Translations under genes and position numbers: made by a program
The notes under the pieces: model-generated
Databases searched by the model: none
Told to the model about the DNA's origin: nothing
Seen by the model: only the letters and a program-made list of their open reading frames with translations
Part shown: one piece after another, positions 51,066 to 59,816 of the stretch
Layout of the letters: each line of letters starts with the position of its first letter
Position numbering within the stretch: position 1 is the stretch's first letter
Assembly: GCF_031085295.1 (NCBI RefSeq)
Contig: NZ_JAVFWO010000005.1
Location: 248,001-312,000, forward strand
DNA from: Microbacterium psychrotolerans
Lineage (GTDB): Bacteria; Actinomycetota; Actinomycetes; Actinomycetales; Microbacteriaceae
Reading direction: 5' to 3'
DNA length: 64,000 nt

Positions 51066-52283
51066 ATGCCTCTCGGCCTCATCGCGCTCGCCATGGGCGC
51101 CTTCGGCATCGGACTCACCGAGTTCGTCATCATGGGGCTGCTGCCCCAAGTCGCGCGCGACTTCGCCGTCACCGAGCCGGCCGCCGGGTGGCTCATCTCC
51201 GGTTACGCCCTCGGCGTGGTCGTAGGAGCCCTGGGGCTCACCGCGGCCACCATCAGGCTGCCGCGCAAGCCCGTCCTGCTCGGCCTGGTGGTGTTGTTCA
51301 TCGCCGGCAATGTCCTGACCGCACTCGCGCCCGACTACGGCATCGCGATGACCGGCCGCGTTCTGGCCGCTCTCGCACACGGCGCCTTCTTCGGCATCGG
51401 GTCGGTCGTCGCAGCGAGTCTCGTCGCACCGGAGAAGCGCGCCGGAGCGATCGCGATCATGTTCACCGGTCTGACCGCCGCCAACGTGCTCGGCGTCCCG
51501 TTCGGCACATTCCTCGGGCAGCAGTTCGGGTGGCGCTCGACCTTCTGGGTCATCGCCGGCATCGGCGTCCTCGCGCTCGTGGGCATCGCCGCACTCGTGC
51601 CCGCCGCGAAGGACGCGCCCGAGGCCATCAGCCTCCGCCGCGAACTGCGCGCGTTCCGCTCGATCCAGGTGTGGCTCTCGCTCGCGGTGACGGTGCTGTC
51701 GTTCGGCGGCATGTTCGGCGCGTTCACCTACATCACGTACACGCTCACCGAGGTGAGCGGATTCGCCGCGGGCGCCGTGCCGTGGCTGCTCGTGCTGTTC
51801 GGCGCCGGCCTCGTCGCCGGCAACTGGCTGGGGGGACGGCTGGCCGACCGCCGCCTCGACCTTTCGCTGATCGCGTTCATCGCCGCCCTGGTCGTGGTGC
51901 TGATGACCTTCGCGCTCCTCGCCGGGTCGCAGGTCGCCACGATCGTCGCGCTCGTGCTGATGGGGGCGCTCGGCTTCGGCACGGTTCCAGGTCTCCAGAG
52001 TCGCGTCATGCACTACGCCGATGGCGCCCCCACTCTTGCATCGGGCGCGAACATCGGCGCGTTCAACATCGGCAACGCGCTCGGCGCGTGGGCGGGCGGG
52101 GTCGGGATCAGCGCGGGGCTCGGCTACACGGCGCCGGTCTGGATCGGCGCGGCCATCTCGGGTGCAGGCCTGGTCGTGATGGGTCTGGCGGCCGTGGCGG
52201 CCCACCGGGCCGGCACCGCCGTACGTGCGCCGCGGGGGGCGGCGCCCGCGACGACGAGCACCGTCCCGGTACCCGTCGTGTGA
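51066..52283 (+). CDS. MFS transporter, DHA1 (AraJ/YdhP-like) family
   Basis: A 405-residue 12-helix major-facilitator protein. It begins MPLGLIALAMGAFGIGLTEF, then VIMGLLPQVARDF (the DHA1 TEFVxMG..P motif), followed by a MFS loop-type GYALGVVVGA. A late helix has GANIGAFNIGNALGAWAGG, typical of the AraJ/YdhP export group. It probably exports sugars, drugs or metabolites in exchange for H+. AACAGGAG lies about 9 nt before ATG 51066. It is likely repressed by the divergent MarR protein. Confidence 0.9.
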   Translation: MPLGLIALAMGAFGIGLTEFVIMGLLPQVARDFAVTEPAAGWLISGYALGVVVGALGLTAATIRLPRKPVLLGLVVLFIAGNVLTALAPDYGIAMTGRVLAALAHGAFFGIGSVVAASLVAPEKRAGAIAIMFTGLTAANVLGVPFGTFLGQQFGWRSTFWVIAGIGVLALVGIAALVPAAKDAPEAISLRRELRAFRSIQVWLSLAVTVLSFGGMFGAFTYITYTLTEVSGFAAGAVPWLLVLFGAGLVAGNWLGGRLADRRLDLSLIAFIAALVVVLMTFALLAGSQVATIVALVLMGALGFGTVPGLQSRVMHYADGAPTLASGANIGAFNIGNALGAWAGGVGISAGLGYTAPVWIGAAISGAGLVVMGLAAVAAHRAGTAVRAPRGAAPATTSTVPVPVV

Positions 52284-52300
52284 GGCAACCCGCGTGCTCC

Positions 52301-52335
52301 GGCGTGCGCACCCCCCTGTCCCGGGTGCGCACGCC
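52301..52335. terminator. Hairpin terminator after the MFS gene
   Basis: A perfect 13-bp stem GGCGTGCGCACCC / GGGTGCGCACGCC with a 9-nt loop, 17 bp beyond the MFS stop codon. There is no T run, as is usual in this genome. Confidence 0.75.
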
Positions 52336-52397
52336 GTGCCTACGATGGCCGGAAGGAAGATGAGGCAGTGGGATGCCGCGGCGAGAGGAGGCGCGTC

Positions 52398-52889
52398 ATG
52401 GTTCAGGTTCGTGTGGCGGGCGTCGCCCTCGACGCCTCGGGGCAGCACGTGCTGCTGCTCAAGCCGGTGGATCAGATCCCCGGCGACGGACTCGTCCTGC
52501 CGATCTGGATCGGGCAGCTCGAGGCGACCTCGATCCTGGTCGCGGTCGAGAACGCCGAGGTGCCCCGCCCGCTCGCGCACGATCTGATGGGCCTGATGCT
52601 CGCCGCGCTCGATGCGTCGGCGACGCGGGTGGAGGTCACCCGCATCGAGGACGGCACCTTCTTCGCCGAGATCACGATCTCCACCCCGCTCGGTGATCGC
52701 ATCGTCGATGCCCGGCCGTCGGATGCCATCGCGCTCGCCTCGCGTGTGGCGGCGCCGATGTGGGTCGCGGACGACGTCTTGGCCGAGGCCGGTGTTCCCG
52801 ACGTGCTCACCGAGACCGACGCGTCGGAGCGTCTCGACGAGTTCAAGCGCTTCCTCGACGAGGTCGAGCCCGAGGACTTCGACGGCTGA
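52398..52889 (+). CDS. Bifunctional nuclease-domain (DUF151) protein
   Basis: A 163-residue protein with the DUF151/bifunctional-nuclease core: VLLLKPVDQIPGDGLVLPIW, IGQLEATSILVAVENAEVPR, PLAHDLMGLMLAALDASATR and RIVDARPSDAIALASRVAAPM. The final stretch is an acidic tail. The family binds nucleic acid, with reported RNase/DNase activity in plants; bacterial roles are unproven. GAGGAG lies 8 nt before the ATG. Confidence 0.9.
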   Translation: MVQVRVAGVALDASGQHVLLLKPVDQIPGDGLVLPIWIGQLEATSILVAVENAEVPRPLAHDLMGLMLAALDASATRVEVTRIEDGTFFAEITISTPLGDRIVDARPSDAIALASRVAAPMWVADDVLAEAGVPDVLTETDASERLDEFKRFLDEVEPEDFDG

Positions 52890-53023
52890 GGACTTCCGCG
52901 GTCCCATGTATCTGGGAGCCCGGGGTCTGCTCATTGGTGGGGTGGCCCGCGGCGGACGCGGGCGCGCTGACGGAGTCGTGCTGACGCTCCGTGGCGCACG
53001 CTCCATCGAAAGGCATCCTCTCC

Positions 53024-54418
53024 ATGTCCCTCAACGACCTGGCCATCGACGTCCCCCGTGCCGCGATCCGCGCCGCCGCCGGCGAACTGCGCACCGCGCT
53101 CGGCGCTCGCGTGCTGTTCCCGGGTGACGCCGGCTTCGACGCCGCGCGGACTCCGTGGAATGTCGCCGTGGCGCAGCATCCGTTCGCCGTCGCCCTTCCC
53201 GAATCGGCCGACGACGTCGTCGACGTCGTGCGTGCCGCGACCCTGTCCGGGCTCCGTGTGGCGCCGCAGTCGACCGGTCATGCGGCCGGGGCGCTGGCCG
53301 ATACGGATCTCTCGCACACCGTGCTCGTCTCACTGAAGGGCGTCCGCGGCGTCGCGATCGACCCCGAGGCCCGCACGGCGCGCGTGCTCGGCGGCTCGCT
53401 CTGGAACGATGTGCTCGAGGCGGCCGCGCCTCACGAGCTCACCGCGCTGCACGGCAGCGCCGGCGACGTGTCGGTCGTCGGATACATGCTCAGCGGTGGA
53501 CTGTCGTTCTACGCCCGCGCGCACGGCCTTGCCGTCAATGCGGTGCGCGCCATCGAGGTCGTGACGGCCGACGGCACGCTGGTCCGGGCGAACGAGGACG
53601 AGCACCCCGACCTGTTCTGGGCGCTGCGCGGCGGCTCCGGATCGTTCGGCGTCGTCGTCGCCATCGAGATCGACCTGCTGCCCGTCGCCGATGTCTTCGC
53701 CGGCATGCTGCTGTGGGACGCCGCGCGCGCCGCTGAGGTCTCGCACACGTGGGCGCAGTGGACGCGCTCCGCACCGGAGACCGCCACCACGGCACTGCGG
53801 ATCATGAACTTCCCGCCGCTGCCGCAGCTTCCGCCCTTCCTGTCGGGACGGTCGGTGGTCGTGATCGACGGGGCGATCGACGAGACGGATGCCGCGGCAT
53901 CCGCTCTGCTCGCGCCGCTGCGCGCGCTGCGGCCCGAGATCGACACGTTCGCCCGCATCCCCGCGCCCGCGCTCGTCGGCGTCCACATGGACCCGCCGGA
54001 GCCGACCCCGTCGCTGACGTGGCACGCGATCCTCGACTCGTTCCCGGCGGAGGCCGTGGACGCGTTCGTCGGCGCGGGCGGGACTCCGGGGATCTTCGTG
54101 CAGGAGATGCGGCATCTCGGCGGTGCCGTGAACCGGCGCCCGGCCGGGGGCGGCGCGATCGCGTCGCTCGACGGCCACTACCTGGTGCACTCGATCGCGA
54201 TGGTGCCCGAGCCCGACGCGGGCCCCGCCGCCACGGCGGCCGTTCGCGCCGGGGTCGCCGCTCTCGCGCCGTGGCACGCCGACGCACTCGCGCTGACCTT
54301 CATCGACGCGCCGGGTGCCGACCGTGCCCTCGCCTTCGGGCCGGCGTGGGCCCGCCTGCGTCAGCTCAAGCTCGCGTACGACCCGGCCAACCTGTTCGCG
54401 GCGGCGCGCCCGATCTGA
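53024..54418 (+). CDS. FAD-binding oxidoreductase, BBE-like (PCMH-type)
   Basis: A 464-residue flavin-linked oxidase: VDVVRAATLSGLRVAPQSTG ending in His86 (QSTGHAAG), the probable 8-alpha-histidyl FAD attachment, and GSAGDVSVVGYMLSGGLSFY. A C-terminal BBE segment (LKLAYDPANLFAAARPI) closes the protein. The usual second (cysteinyl) FAD link appears absent because no Cys lies in the 6-S-cysteinyl position, so it is mono-covalent. Substrates in the family are sugars, alcohols or alkaloid-like molecules. The ribosome site is weak. Confidence 0.87.
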   Translation: MSLNDLAIDVPRAAIRAAAGELRTALGARVLFPGDAGFDAARTPWNVAVAQHPFAVALPESADDVVDVVRAATLSGLRVAPQSTGHAAGALADTDLSHTVLVSLKGVRGVAIDPEARTARVLGGSLWNDVLEAAAPHELTALHGSAGDVSVVGYMLSGGLSFYARAHGLAVNAVRAIEVVTADGTLVRANEDEHPDLFWALRGGSGSFGVVVAIEIDLLPVADVFAGMLLWDAARAAEVSHTWAQWTRSAPETATTALRIMNFPPLPQLPPFLSGRSVVVIDGAIDETDAAASALLAPLRALRPEIDTFARIPAPALVGVHMDPPEPTPSLTWHAILDSFPAEAVDAFVGAGGTPGIFVQEMRHLGGAVNRRPAGGGAIASLDGHYLVHSIAMVPEPDAGPAATAAVRAGVAALAPWHADALALTFIDAPGADRALAFGPAWARLRQLKLAYDPANLFAAARPI

Positions 54419-54434
54419 TCCGATCGGGTCGTCA

Positions 54435-54461
54435 CGGAGCGGGGCGGCTCAGGCCGCTCCG
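54435..54461. terminator. Hairpin between convergent oxidase and MBL genes
   Basis: CGGAGCGG (54435-54442) pairs with CCGCTCCG (54454-54461), and a smaller CCCGATC/GATCGGG hairpin sits at 54409-54428, overlapping the oxidase stop. The pair is likely a bidirectional terminator; the stem reaches into the last codons of the MBL gene. Confidence 0.5.
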
Positions 54462-55162
54462 CGCCGGACGGCGGCGGCGACGTCCGCCGGGGAACCCTGC
54501 CAGGGCGCGCCGTGCCCGGGAAGAACCCACGATGCCGAGATGCTCGCAAGGCGATCGAGCGAGGCCGAGGCCTCATCAGGGTCATCCGTGAAGGGCGCCG
54601 GCTGCATGCCCTCGTGACCGGTGAGCACGTGGCGCGTCGTGAGTGCGTCGCCCACGAACACCGCATCTACGAAGGGCACGTGCACCGCGACGCTGCCGGG
54701 AGAGTGGCCGGGCATTCCGACGATGACCGGCGAGCCCGGCAGGTCGAGCACGTCGCCGTCATGCACCTCGACCACCTCCGACACATACGTCGTCGGAAGG
54801 GCGCGCTTGCGCAGCGCGTAGGCGAAGAAGCCCACCGTCGGGCCGAGCTTCATCGGCCCGGCAGCGACCTTCGGCTTCTCGCCGGTGCGGGCGCGCTCGG
54901 CATCCGCCTCGTGCACGTAGACGGGTACGCCGTGGTCGCGGCGCAGGCGCTCGGCGAACCCGATGTGGTCGCTGTCGCCATGGGTGAGGATGATGCCCTT
55001 CACGTCGGCGAGTGTCAGGCCCAGCGTGTCGAGCTCGCGCGCGAGATCCTTCCAGTGGCCGGGGAGGCCCGCATCGATGACGGTGACGCCATCGTCGGTG
55101 ATCACGAGGTAGGCGGCGACGATGTCGTTGCCGATGCGGTGCAGGTGGGGAGCGAGCTTCAT
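54449..55162 (-). CDS. Metallo-beta-lactamase-fold hydrolase
   Basis: A 237-residue MBL-fold enzyme. The first metal motif reads THGDSDHIG, that is HxHxDH with the second His replaced by Asp, followed by a metal-binding His in GMPGHSPGSVAVH, GDALTT and the final PGHGAPW. Such variants hydrolyse thioesters, lactones or glyoxalase-II-type substrates. GAAGGA lies 7 nt before ATG 55162. It is divergent from a TetR gene with shared operator palindromes and is probably repressed by it. Confidence 0.88.
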   Translation of the reverse strand: MKLAPHLHRIGNDIVAAYLVITDDGVTVIDAGLPGHWKDLARELDTLGLTLADVKGIILTHGDSDHIGFAERLRRDHGVPVYVHEADAERARTGEKPKVAAGPMKLGPTVGFFAYALRKRALPTTYVSEVVEVHDGDVLDLPGSPVIVGMPGHSPGSVAVHVPFVDAVFVGDALTTRHVLTGHEGMQPAPFTDDPDEASASLDRLASISASWVLPGHGAPWQGSPADVAAAVRRGAA

Positions 55163-55195
55163 GGCGCATCCTTCGGGGGAGGGACGTGGGGTTGG

Positions 55196-55240
55196 CATAG
55201 CTACGATACGTAGCTATGATGGCTAATGTCAATAGCCATC
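55196..55240. promoter_or_regulatory. Twin operator palindromes between MBL and TetR genes
   Basis: First: CATAGCTACG-N3-CGTAGCTATG, a perfect inverted repeat (55196-55218). Second, adjoining by one base: GATGGCTA-N7-TAGCCATC (55218-55240). The two are related in sequence (TAGCTA/TAGCCA). They fill the spacer between the MBL gene's leader and the TetR ribosome site, where both promoters must lie, and are excellent candidates for TetR binding. Confidence 0.75.
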
Positions 55241-55253
55241 GGGAGGATGCCGC

Positions 55254-55778
55254 ATGCCGACGCCGGAGCGCACGTCGTACGCCGAGATCATCGCCGCCGG
55301 GCGCGATCTCCTCGAGGAGTCTGGGCTTGCCGGTCTCACGATGCAGCGGGTCGCGGAGCGCGTGGGCGTGCGTGCGCCGTCGCTCTACAAGCGGGTCCGC
55401 GATCGCGACGCGCTCATCGAGGCGGTGGCCGCGGCGACGGTGGACGACCTGACGGCCCGGCTGGAGGCATCCGATCGCTCCCTCGAAGGGCTTGCCCGCG
55501 CGTACCGCGCCCTGGCACAGAGCCGGCCCGAGGGCTTCCGCCTGATGTTCGCCACAGCGGCGCCGCCGGAGCTGCTCGCCCGTGCAGGCCTCACCATCGT
55601 CGACAGCGCCGCCGTGATCGCCGGCGAGGAGCATGCGCTGGACGCGGCCCGCATGGTGACCGCATGGGCGACGGGGTTCATCCACATGGAGCTGGCGGGA
55701 GCCTTCCGGCTCGGCGGCGACGTGGACGCCGCCTTCGAGTACGGGCTCGTCGCGCTGCGGCGAGGACTCGGCGGCTGA
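55254..55778 (+). CDS. TetR-family regulator (WHG-domain type)
   Basis: A 174-residue TetR protein. HTH: IIAAGRDLLEESGLAGLTMQ, then RVAERVGVRAPSLYKRVRDR. The helical ligand domain ends in MVTAWATGFIHMELAGAFRL, matching the WHG subgroup. GGGAGG lies 7 nt before the ATG. It probably represses its own gene and the divergent MBL hydrolase via the palindromes between them. Confidence 0.9.
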   Translation: MPTPERTSYAEIIAAGRDLLEESGLAGLTMQRVAERVGVRAPSLYKRVRDRDALIEAVAAATVDDLTARLEASDRSLEGLARAYRALAQSRPEGFRLMFATAAPPELLARAGLTIVDSAAVIAGEEHALDAARMVTAWATGFIHMELAGAFRLGGDVDAAFEYGLVALRRGLGG

Positions 55779-55825
55779 CGGTCGCCGAGTTCTGGCTGCG
55801 CCCCCGCGACGGTGGTCGCGCCGCT

Positions 55826-55842
55826 GATCCGAGGCTCGGATC
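55826..55842. terminator. Small hairpin after the TetR gene
   Basis: GATCCGA-GGC-TCGGATC, a 7-bp stem with a 3-nt loop, lies 48 bp after the TetR stop codon. Modest strength. Confidence 0.4.
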
Positions 55843-56000
55843 GCCGCGCAGACGGCGGGGGCATCGGCGAGATCGTCTCGTCGACGGGGACCACATCGCG
55901 AGCGCCGGCCGAGGGTGAGGGCGGTGCGGCCATCGCAGCCCGTCACCTCGGAAACTCGGAAAAGGCTTGCCGAGGATTGCCGGACGTGGCAAAGTCTGCA

Positions 56001-56016
56001 TGGCAAACGCTATCCA
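56001..56016. promoter_or_regulatory. LacI-type operator upstream of the lyase gene
   Basis: TGGCAAACGCTATCCA: the LacI-family pattern TGGN2ANCGNTN2CCA with a CG centre. It lies 70 bp before the lyase start and closely matches the sites upstream of the lacI gene and of the sugar-binding-protein gene. Confidence 0.75.
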
Positions 56017-56086
56017 CTTCGCGACTGAGGTGGACTTCCGCAAGCGAAGACGCAAGCGAAGGACCTCGAGGAAAGGGCACGACGCG

Positions 56087-59000
56087 ATGCTGCGTACACC
56101 GAAGCACACCACCACGAACCGCGGAAGGAGAGGGATCGGCGTTCTCGTCGCCACGGCGATCGGCCTTTCCGCGCTCACCGCCGCACCGACGAGCGCCGTT
56201 GCCGCCGAAGCGCCGGCGGCACCTGAGATCGTCGAATCAGTCAGCCCGGAGGGCTTCCAGCATCCGGGGATCGGCGTCACGGCCGATCAGCTGCGGAACG
56301 TCCAGGAGCAGCTCGCGGCGGGTGCCGAGCCCTGGACGAGCTACTACGCGGCGATGGCCCAGACCAAATACGCCTCCCGCGCCTACGTCGCGCAGAACCA
56401 AGGCGCGACGGACGAGCAGCCGAAGGACAACTCCTACAACGAGGTCGCCATGCGCTCCCGCGCGCACGACGACAGCCTCGGTGCGCTCACCCAGGCGGTG
56501 ATGTATGCGGCGACGGGCGAGGAGGTGTACCGGGCCAACGCCCTGCACGTGCTGCGCACCTGGAGCAGCCTCGACCCTGCCGCCTATGCCTACTTCGCCG
56601 ATGCCCACATCCACACCGGCGTTCCGCTGTACTACTTCGTGACCGCGGCGGAGATCGTCCGTGCCACCGAGCCCGCCAACGACACGCTCGACGGCTACGA
56701 CCTGCGCTGGACCGAGCGCGATCAGCAGCGAGCAGAGGACAACCTCGTCCGCCCCACGCTCGAGACGTTCCTGTTCTCGCAGAATCGCCTGTGGAACCAG
56801 CACACTTACGGGGTGCTCGGCATGATCGCCGCGGCGATCTTCCTGGACGACGCGCAGCTCTACGCCGAGCGCGTCGAGTGGTTCTCGGTGAACTCGACCT
56901 ATGAGAGCGAGCACATCATCAACGGGGGAGATGTCAACGGGGGCCTCGCCTCGCTCATCCGGTCGATCGACGCCGACGATCCGATGAACCCCTACGGAAA
57001 GGATTTCGTCGAGCTCCTCGAGATGGCACGGGATCAGGCGCATGCCGAGGGCGACATCACGACGCTGAGCGCGGCCGCGCGCATCGTCAACAATCAGGGC
57101 ACGCGCCTCGACCCCGTCGCGGGCACGGTCTCCACGGCTGAGGATGCGGTCTCGCCGTACGGCTTCCTCGACGATCGGCTCCTCAAGGGCGCCGATGTCT
57201 TCGCGGAGTTCATGATGGGGGGCGAGCCGCCCTTCGTCGACACGTCGGGGGGCGCGAGCACGCTGTCGCAGGCTTATCGAGGGCGCCTGCGCGACCTCAT
57301 GAGCGACCTGTACTACCAGTACACGTACATTGAGGGCGTCGACGTCGAAGCGGAGGCACCTCACCTGGCGCTGCTGCACGAGCAGTCCGACGGTCCTCTG
57401 TACTACTACGGGTCCGCGATCGAGAACTTCTGGAACCCTCGCGGCTCCGACTTCACGGACTCCGAGTCGTGGCTCGCGTTCCCCTCGGAGCTGGCGGAAC
57501 AGGACGTGAAGGTTCCGCTGCCGGCCTCGTCGGCTGAGGTCTCGCCTGTGAAGTACGGGTTCGCCGTGGGGCGCGGCGCCAAACTCCTGACCGACGACGA
57601 CGGCGCGGACATCGCACGCCTCAACCCGAACCGCGGCGACGCCGTCGTCGCCATCCGCCGCATGGTGTGGAGCACGGGCGCGACATCGCTCGTCGGCATC
57701 CGTGTGCGCACCCAGGGACGGGCGACACTGCAGGCCTCCGCAACCGAGACCTCCGAGCCGTTCTCGGCCATCGCCCTGCCCGACACGAAGGGAGAGTGGA
57801 CCACGGTGTGGGCGGATGTCGGGCAGGCGGTCGCGGCGGGCAAGCCCGTCGGGCAGCACATCCTCTTGCTGCGCGCGCTGGATTCGAAGTCGCCGGTCGA
57901 TGTCGGGGGCGTCGTCGCCGACGCCGCCCGCACCATTACGCCGCCGGTCTTCGCGGACGGACCAGACCTCGCGTTCGTCGCGGTCGCGGGTGAGTCGATC
58001 GCGCGGCCGATCACCGTGACGGATGCCGACTCCGACCGTGCGCTATCACTGCAGGGCGCGCCGCGCGGAGCGAGCATCAGCGCCGATGGCGTGTTCACCT
58101 GGACTCCGGCGTCTGCGGGCGAGGAGCAGTTGCTCGTGGTCGCCGCCGACGGAGAGGCGACGACGACCCTGTCGGTCACCGTGACGGTGGCGGCGGACCG
58201 CGAGGGGGCGATCGCGGGGACGCTGGAGGGCCTGGAGGACTCCGCGCAGTACACGAGCGTGAGCTGGGCGGCTGTCGGGGCCGCCGTATCGGCCGCGCGG
58301 GCGGGTGTCGCGGCCGACGCTGCCACGTTCGCGGCGCTCCTCGAGGACCTCCGGCTCGCGGTGGCGCAACTGGACTTGCTCAATCCCCGACTCGACGATG
58401 GAACGCTGGACTACTCGCTCACGGTGACGTCGCCCGAGCTCTCGCAGACGACGCTGCGCGCGCTCGTGGACGGTTCCAACCAGACCACCTGGGGGGACCG
58501 CCGTGACAACTCCGTCGAGCTCGATTTCGGGGCGGGTTACCGCGTGCAGGCGGATCGTTTCGGTCTGCTCGCGCGTGACACCTTCGCCAATCGGTCGGAG
58601 GGTACCAACGTCTACGGCTCGAACGACGCCGTCTCGTGGACTCTCCTCACGGAGCATCCGAACGAGGGCAGCGACGCCGGTGTCGAGTACATCGACGTGC
58701 GGGACGAGGTGCGGGCCCTGCGTTACCGCTACATCCGGCTGCAGATCGACGAGCCCGGAGCGCCGACCGACCCCGCGTACCCCGGGATCTGGACACAGGC
58801 GGACTTCCGCATCGACGGCGTGCGCACGGAGGTGACGCTCGAGGACCAGCTCGCCGAGGCGCGAGCCGCCGATCTGTCGGGGTCCTCACGCGCCTCTGTC
58901 GTGCTCTTCGCGAGGGAGCTCGACGCCGTGACCACGGCGGCGGGGGATCCGGACGCCGACACCGTCGCGCTCGTCGCGCGCCTGCACGCGGCGTGGGACC

Positions 59001-59638
59001 TGCTCGGCGATCCGCCTTTCGACACGCTCGACGTCGCGTCGAGCTGGGTGACGGCGAGCACGCGCTCGTGGGACGGCAAGCGAGACGCCGCCGCCAACGG
59101 CTGGGCGATGTTCGACGGCGATCTCGCCACCTTCACCGACACGACCTCCGCGTCGGGTTGGGTGAGCGTCGTGCCCACCGACGGGCGTCAGCTCACCGTC
59201 GAGGGCGTGCGCTTCGCACCTCGCGCCACATTCGCATCTCGGGCTCAGGGGATCCAGTTCCAGGGGTCATCAGACGGCGGCGTGACGTGGACGACGTTCG
59301 CGAGCGTCACCCGTGCGACCGACGGCTGGAACCGGATCGACCTCAGTGTGCCCGTGGCGACCATCGCCGTCCGCGTGTTGGCGACGTCGGGGAACACGAA
59401 TCTGGCAGAGGTCGAACTGATCTCCAGCACGGCGGATCGCAGCGCGCTCATCCTCTACCTCGACGAGACGAAAGGTCTGACGCAAGCCGAATGGACGCCC
59501 GACTCCTGGGCTGGGTACACCGAAGCACGAGCAGACGCGCAGACCTTGGTGGATGCCGCTGAAACCGACCAGGCGGCGATCGATGCGCTCGCCGCGGCGC
59601 TCGCCGCCGCGATCGACGGGCTCGAGCGAGCCGACTGA
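56087..59638 (+). CDS. Secreted multi-domain polysaccharide lyase-like protein
   Basis: A 1183-residue secreted protein. A signal peptide (twin-basic, then IGVLVATAIGLSALTAAPTS, cleavage near 41) leads to an alpha/alpha-toroid, alginate-lyase-like catalytic domain (about 50-420; start FQHPGIGVTADQLRNVQEQL, catalytic-type motif N237-Q-H239-T-Y241). A beta-rich part to 620 follows, then an Ig-like He_PIG domain (624-701), a FIVAR-like helical region (705-765), an F5/8C domain (775-915), a second FIVAR-like region (925-975), a second F5/8C (978-1110) and a last FIVAR-like module (1122-1183). No LPxTG or TM anchor. It probably cleaves a uronate-containing polymer. The PL family (PL5/17/38-like) is uncertain. 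Confidence 0.8.
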   Translation: MLRTPKHTTTNRGRRGIGVLVATAIGLSALTAAPTSAVAAEAPAAPEIVESVSPEGFQHPGIGVTADQLRNVQEQLAAGAEPWTSYYAAMAQTKYASRAYVAQNQGATDEQPKDNSYNEVAMRSRAHDDSLGALTQAVMYAATGEEVYRANALHVLRTWSSLDPAAYAYFADAHIHTGVPLYYFVTAAEIVRATEPANDTLDGYDLRWTERDQQRAEDNLVRPTLETFLFSQNRLWNQHTYGVLGMIAAAIFLDDAQLYAERVEWFSVNSTYESEHIINGGDVNGGLASLIRSIDADDPMNPYGKDFVELLEMARDQAHAEGDITTLSAAARIVNNQGTRLDPVAGTVSTAEDAVSPYGFLDDRLLKGADVFAEFMMGGEPPFVDTSGGASTLSQAYRGRLRDLMSDLYYQYTYIEGVDVEAEAPHLALLHEQSDGPLYYYGSAIENFWNPRGSDFTDSESWLAFPSELAEQDVKVPLPASSAEVSPVKYGFAVGRGAKLLTDDDGADIARLNPNRGDAVVAIRRMVWSTGATSLVGIRVRTQGRATLQASATETSEPFSAIALPDTKGEWTTVWADVGQAVAAGKPVGQHILLLRALDSKSPVDVGGVVADAARTITPPVFADGPDLAFVAVAGESIARPITVTDADSDRALSLQGAPRGASISADGVFTWTPASAGEEQLLVVAADGEATTTLSVTVTVAADREGAIAGTLEGLEDSAQYTSVSWAAVGAAVSAARAGVAADAATFAALLEDLRLAVAQLDLLNPRLDDGTLDYSLTVTSPELSQTTLRALVDGSNQTTWGDRRDNSVELDFGAGYRVQADRFGLLARDTFANRSEGTNVYGSNDAVSWTLLTEHPNEGSDAGVEYIDVRDEVRALRYRYIRLQIDEPGAPTDPAYPGIWTQADFRIDGVRTEVTLEDQLAEARAADLSGSSRASVVLFARELDAVTTAAGDPDADTVALVARLHAAWDLLGDPPFDTLDVASSWVTASTRSWDGKRDAAANGWAMFDGDLATFTDTTSASGWVSVVPTDGRQLTVEGVRFAPRATFASRAQGIQFQGSSDGGVTWTTFASVTRATDGWNRIDLSVPVATIAVRVLATSGNTNLAEVELISSTADRSALILYLDETKGLTQAEWTPDSWAGYTEARADAQTLVDAAETDQAAIDALAAALAAAIDGLERAD

Positions 59639-59650
59639 TACGCACGTCGA

Positions 59651-59688
59651 CGTCCGGCCCGCGTGCGGAATGCCCTGCGGGCCGGACG
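59651..59688. terminator. Hairpin terminator of the lyase gene
   Basis: CGTCCGGCCCGC (59651-59662) pairs perfectly with GCGGGCCGGACG (59677-59688), 14-nt loop, 12 bp after the lyase stop. It isolates the lyase gene from the lacI promoter. Confidence 0.75.
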
Positions 59689-59768
59689 CGCGTGCTCGTG
59701 GGGCGGGGAGTCATGCGCGGCGGGATGCGCTCGCCTGACGGCTCTCCGATCGTCGGTCGAGGCCGGTG

Positions 59769-59794
59769 TCCAGAAATCTGGATAGCGTTACCTC
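59769..59794. promoter_or_regulatory. Operator region of the lacI gene
   Basis: TGGATAGCGTTACCTC (59779-59794) is the reverse-complement relative of the lyase operator (TGGATAGCGTTTGCCA), with a degenerate right half. It overlaps TCCAGA-AA-TCTGGA (59769-59782). It lies 23 bp before the lacI start, indicating autoregulation. Confidence 0.55.
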
Positions 59795-59816
59795 ATCAAC
59801 CGGATCGGGGAGAAGC

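Larger units (their letters stand above)
55779..56086. other. 308-bp region before the lyase gene with LacI operator
   Basis: Holds a small hairpin GATCCGA-GGC-TCGGATC (55826-55842) that may end the TetR transcript, the LacI-type operator at 56001-56016, and the lyase gene's leader. No gene with a ribosome site is seen. An upstream open continuation of the lyase frame (from about 55967) lacks one. Confidence 0.55.

Noticed and set aside
51000..53006. A 668-codon minus-strand frame over the MFS and DUF151 genes
   Set aside because: Antisense shadow of genes with clear MFS and DUF151 motifs; composition is Arg/His/Asp-biased.
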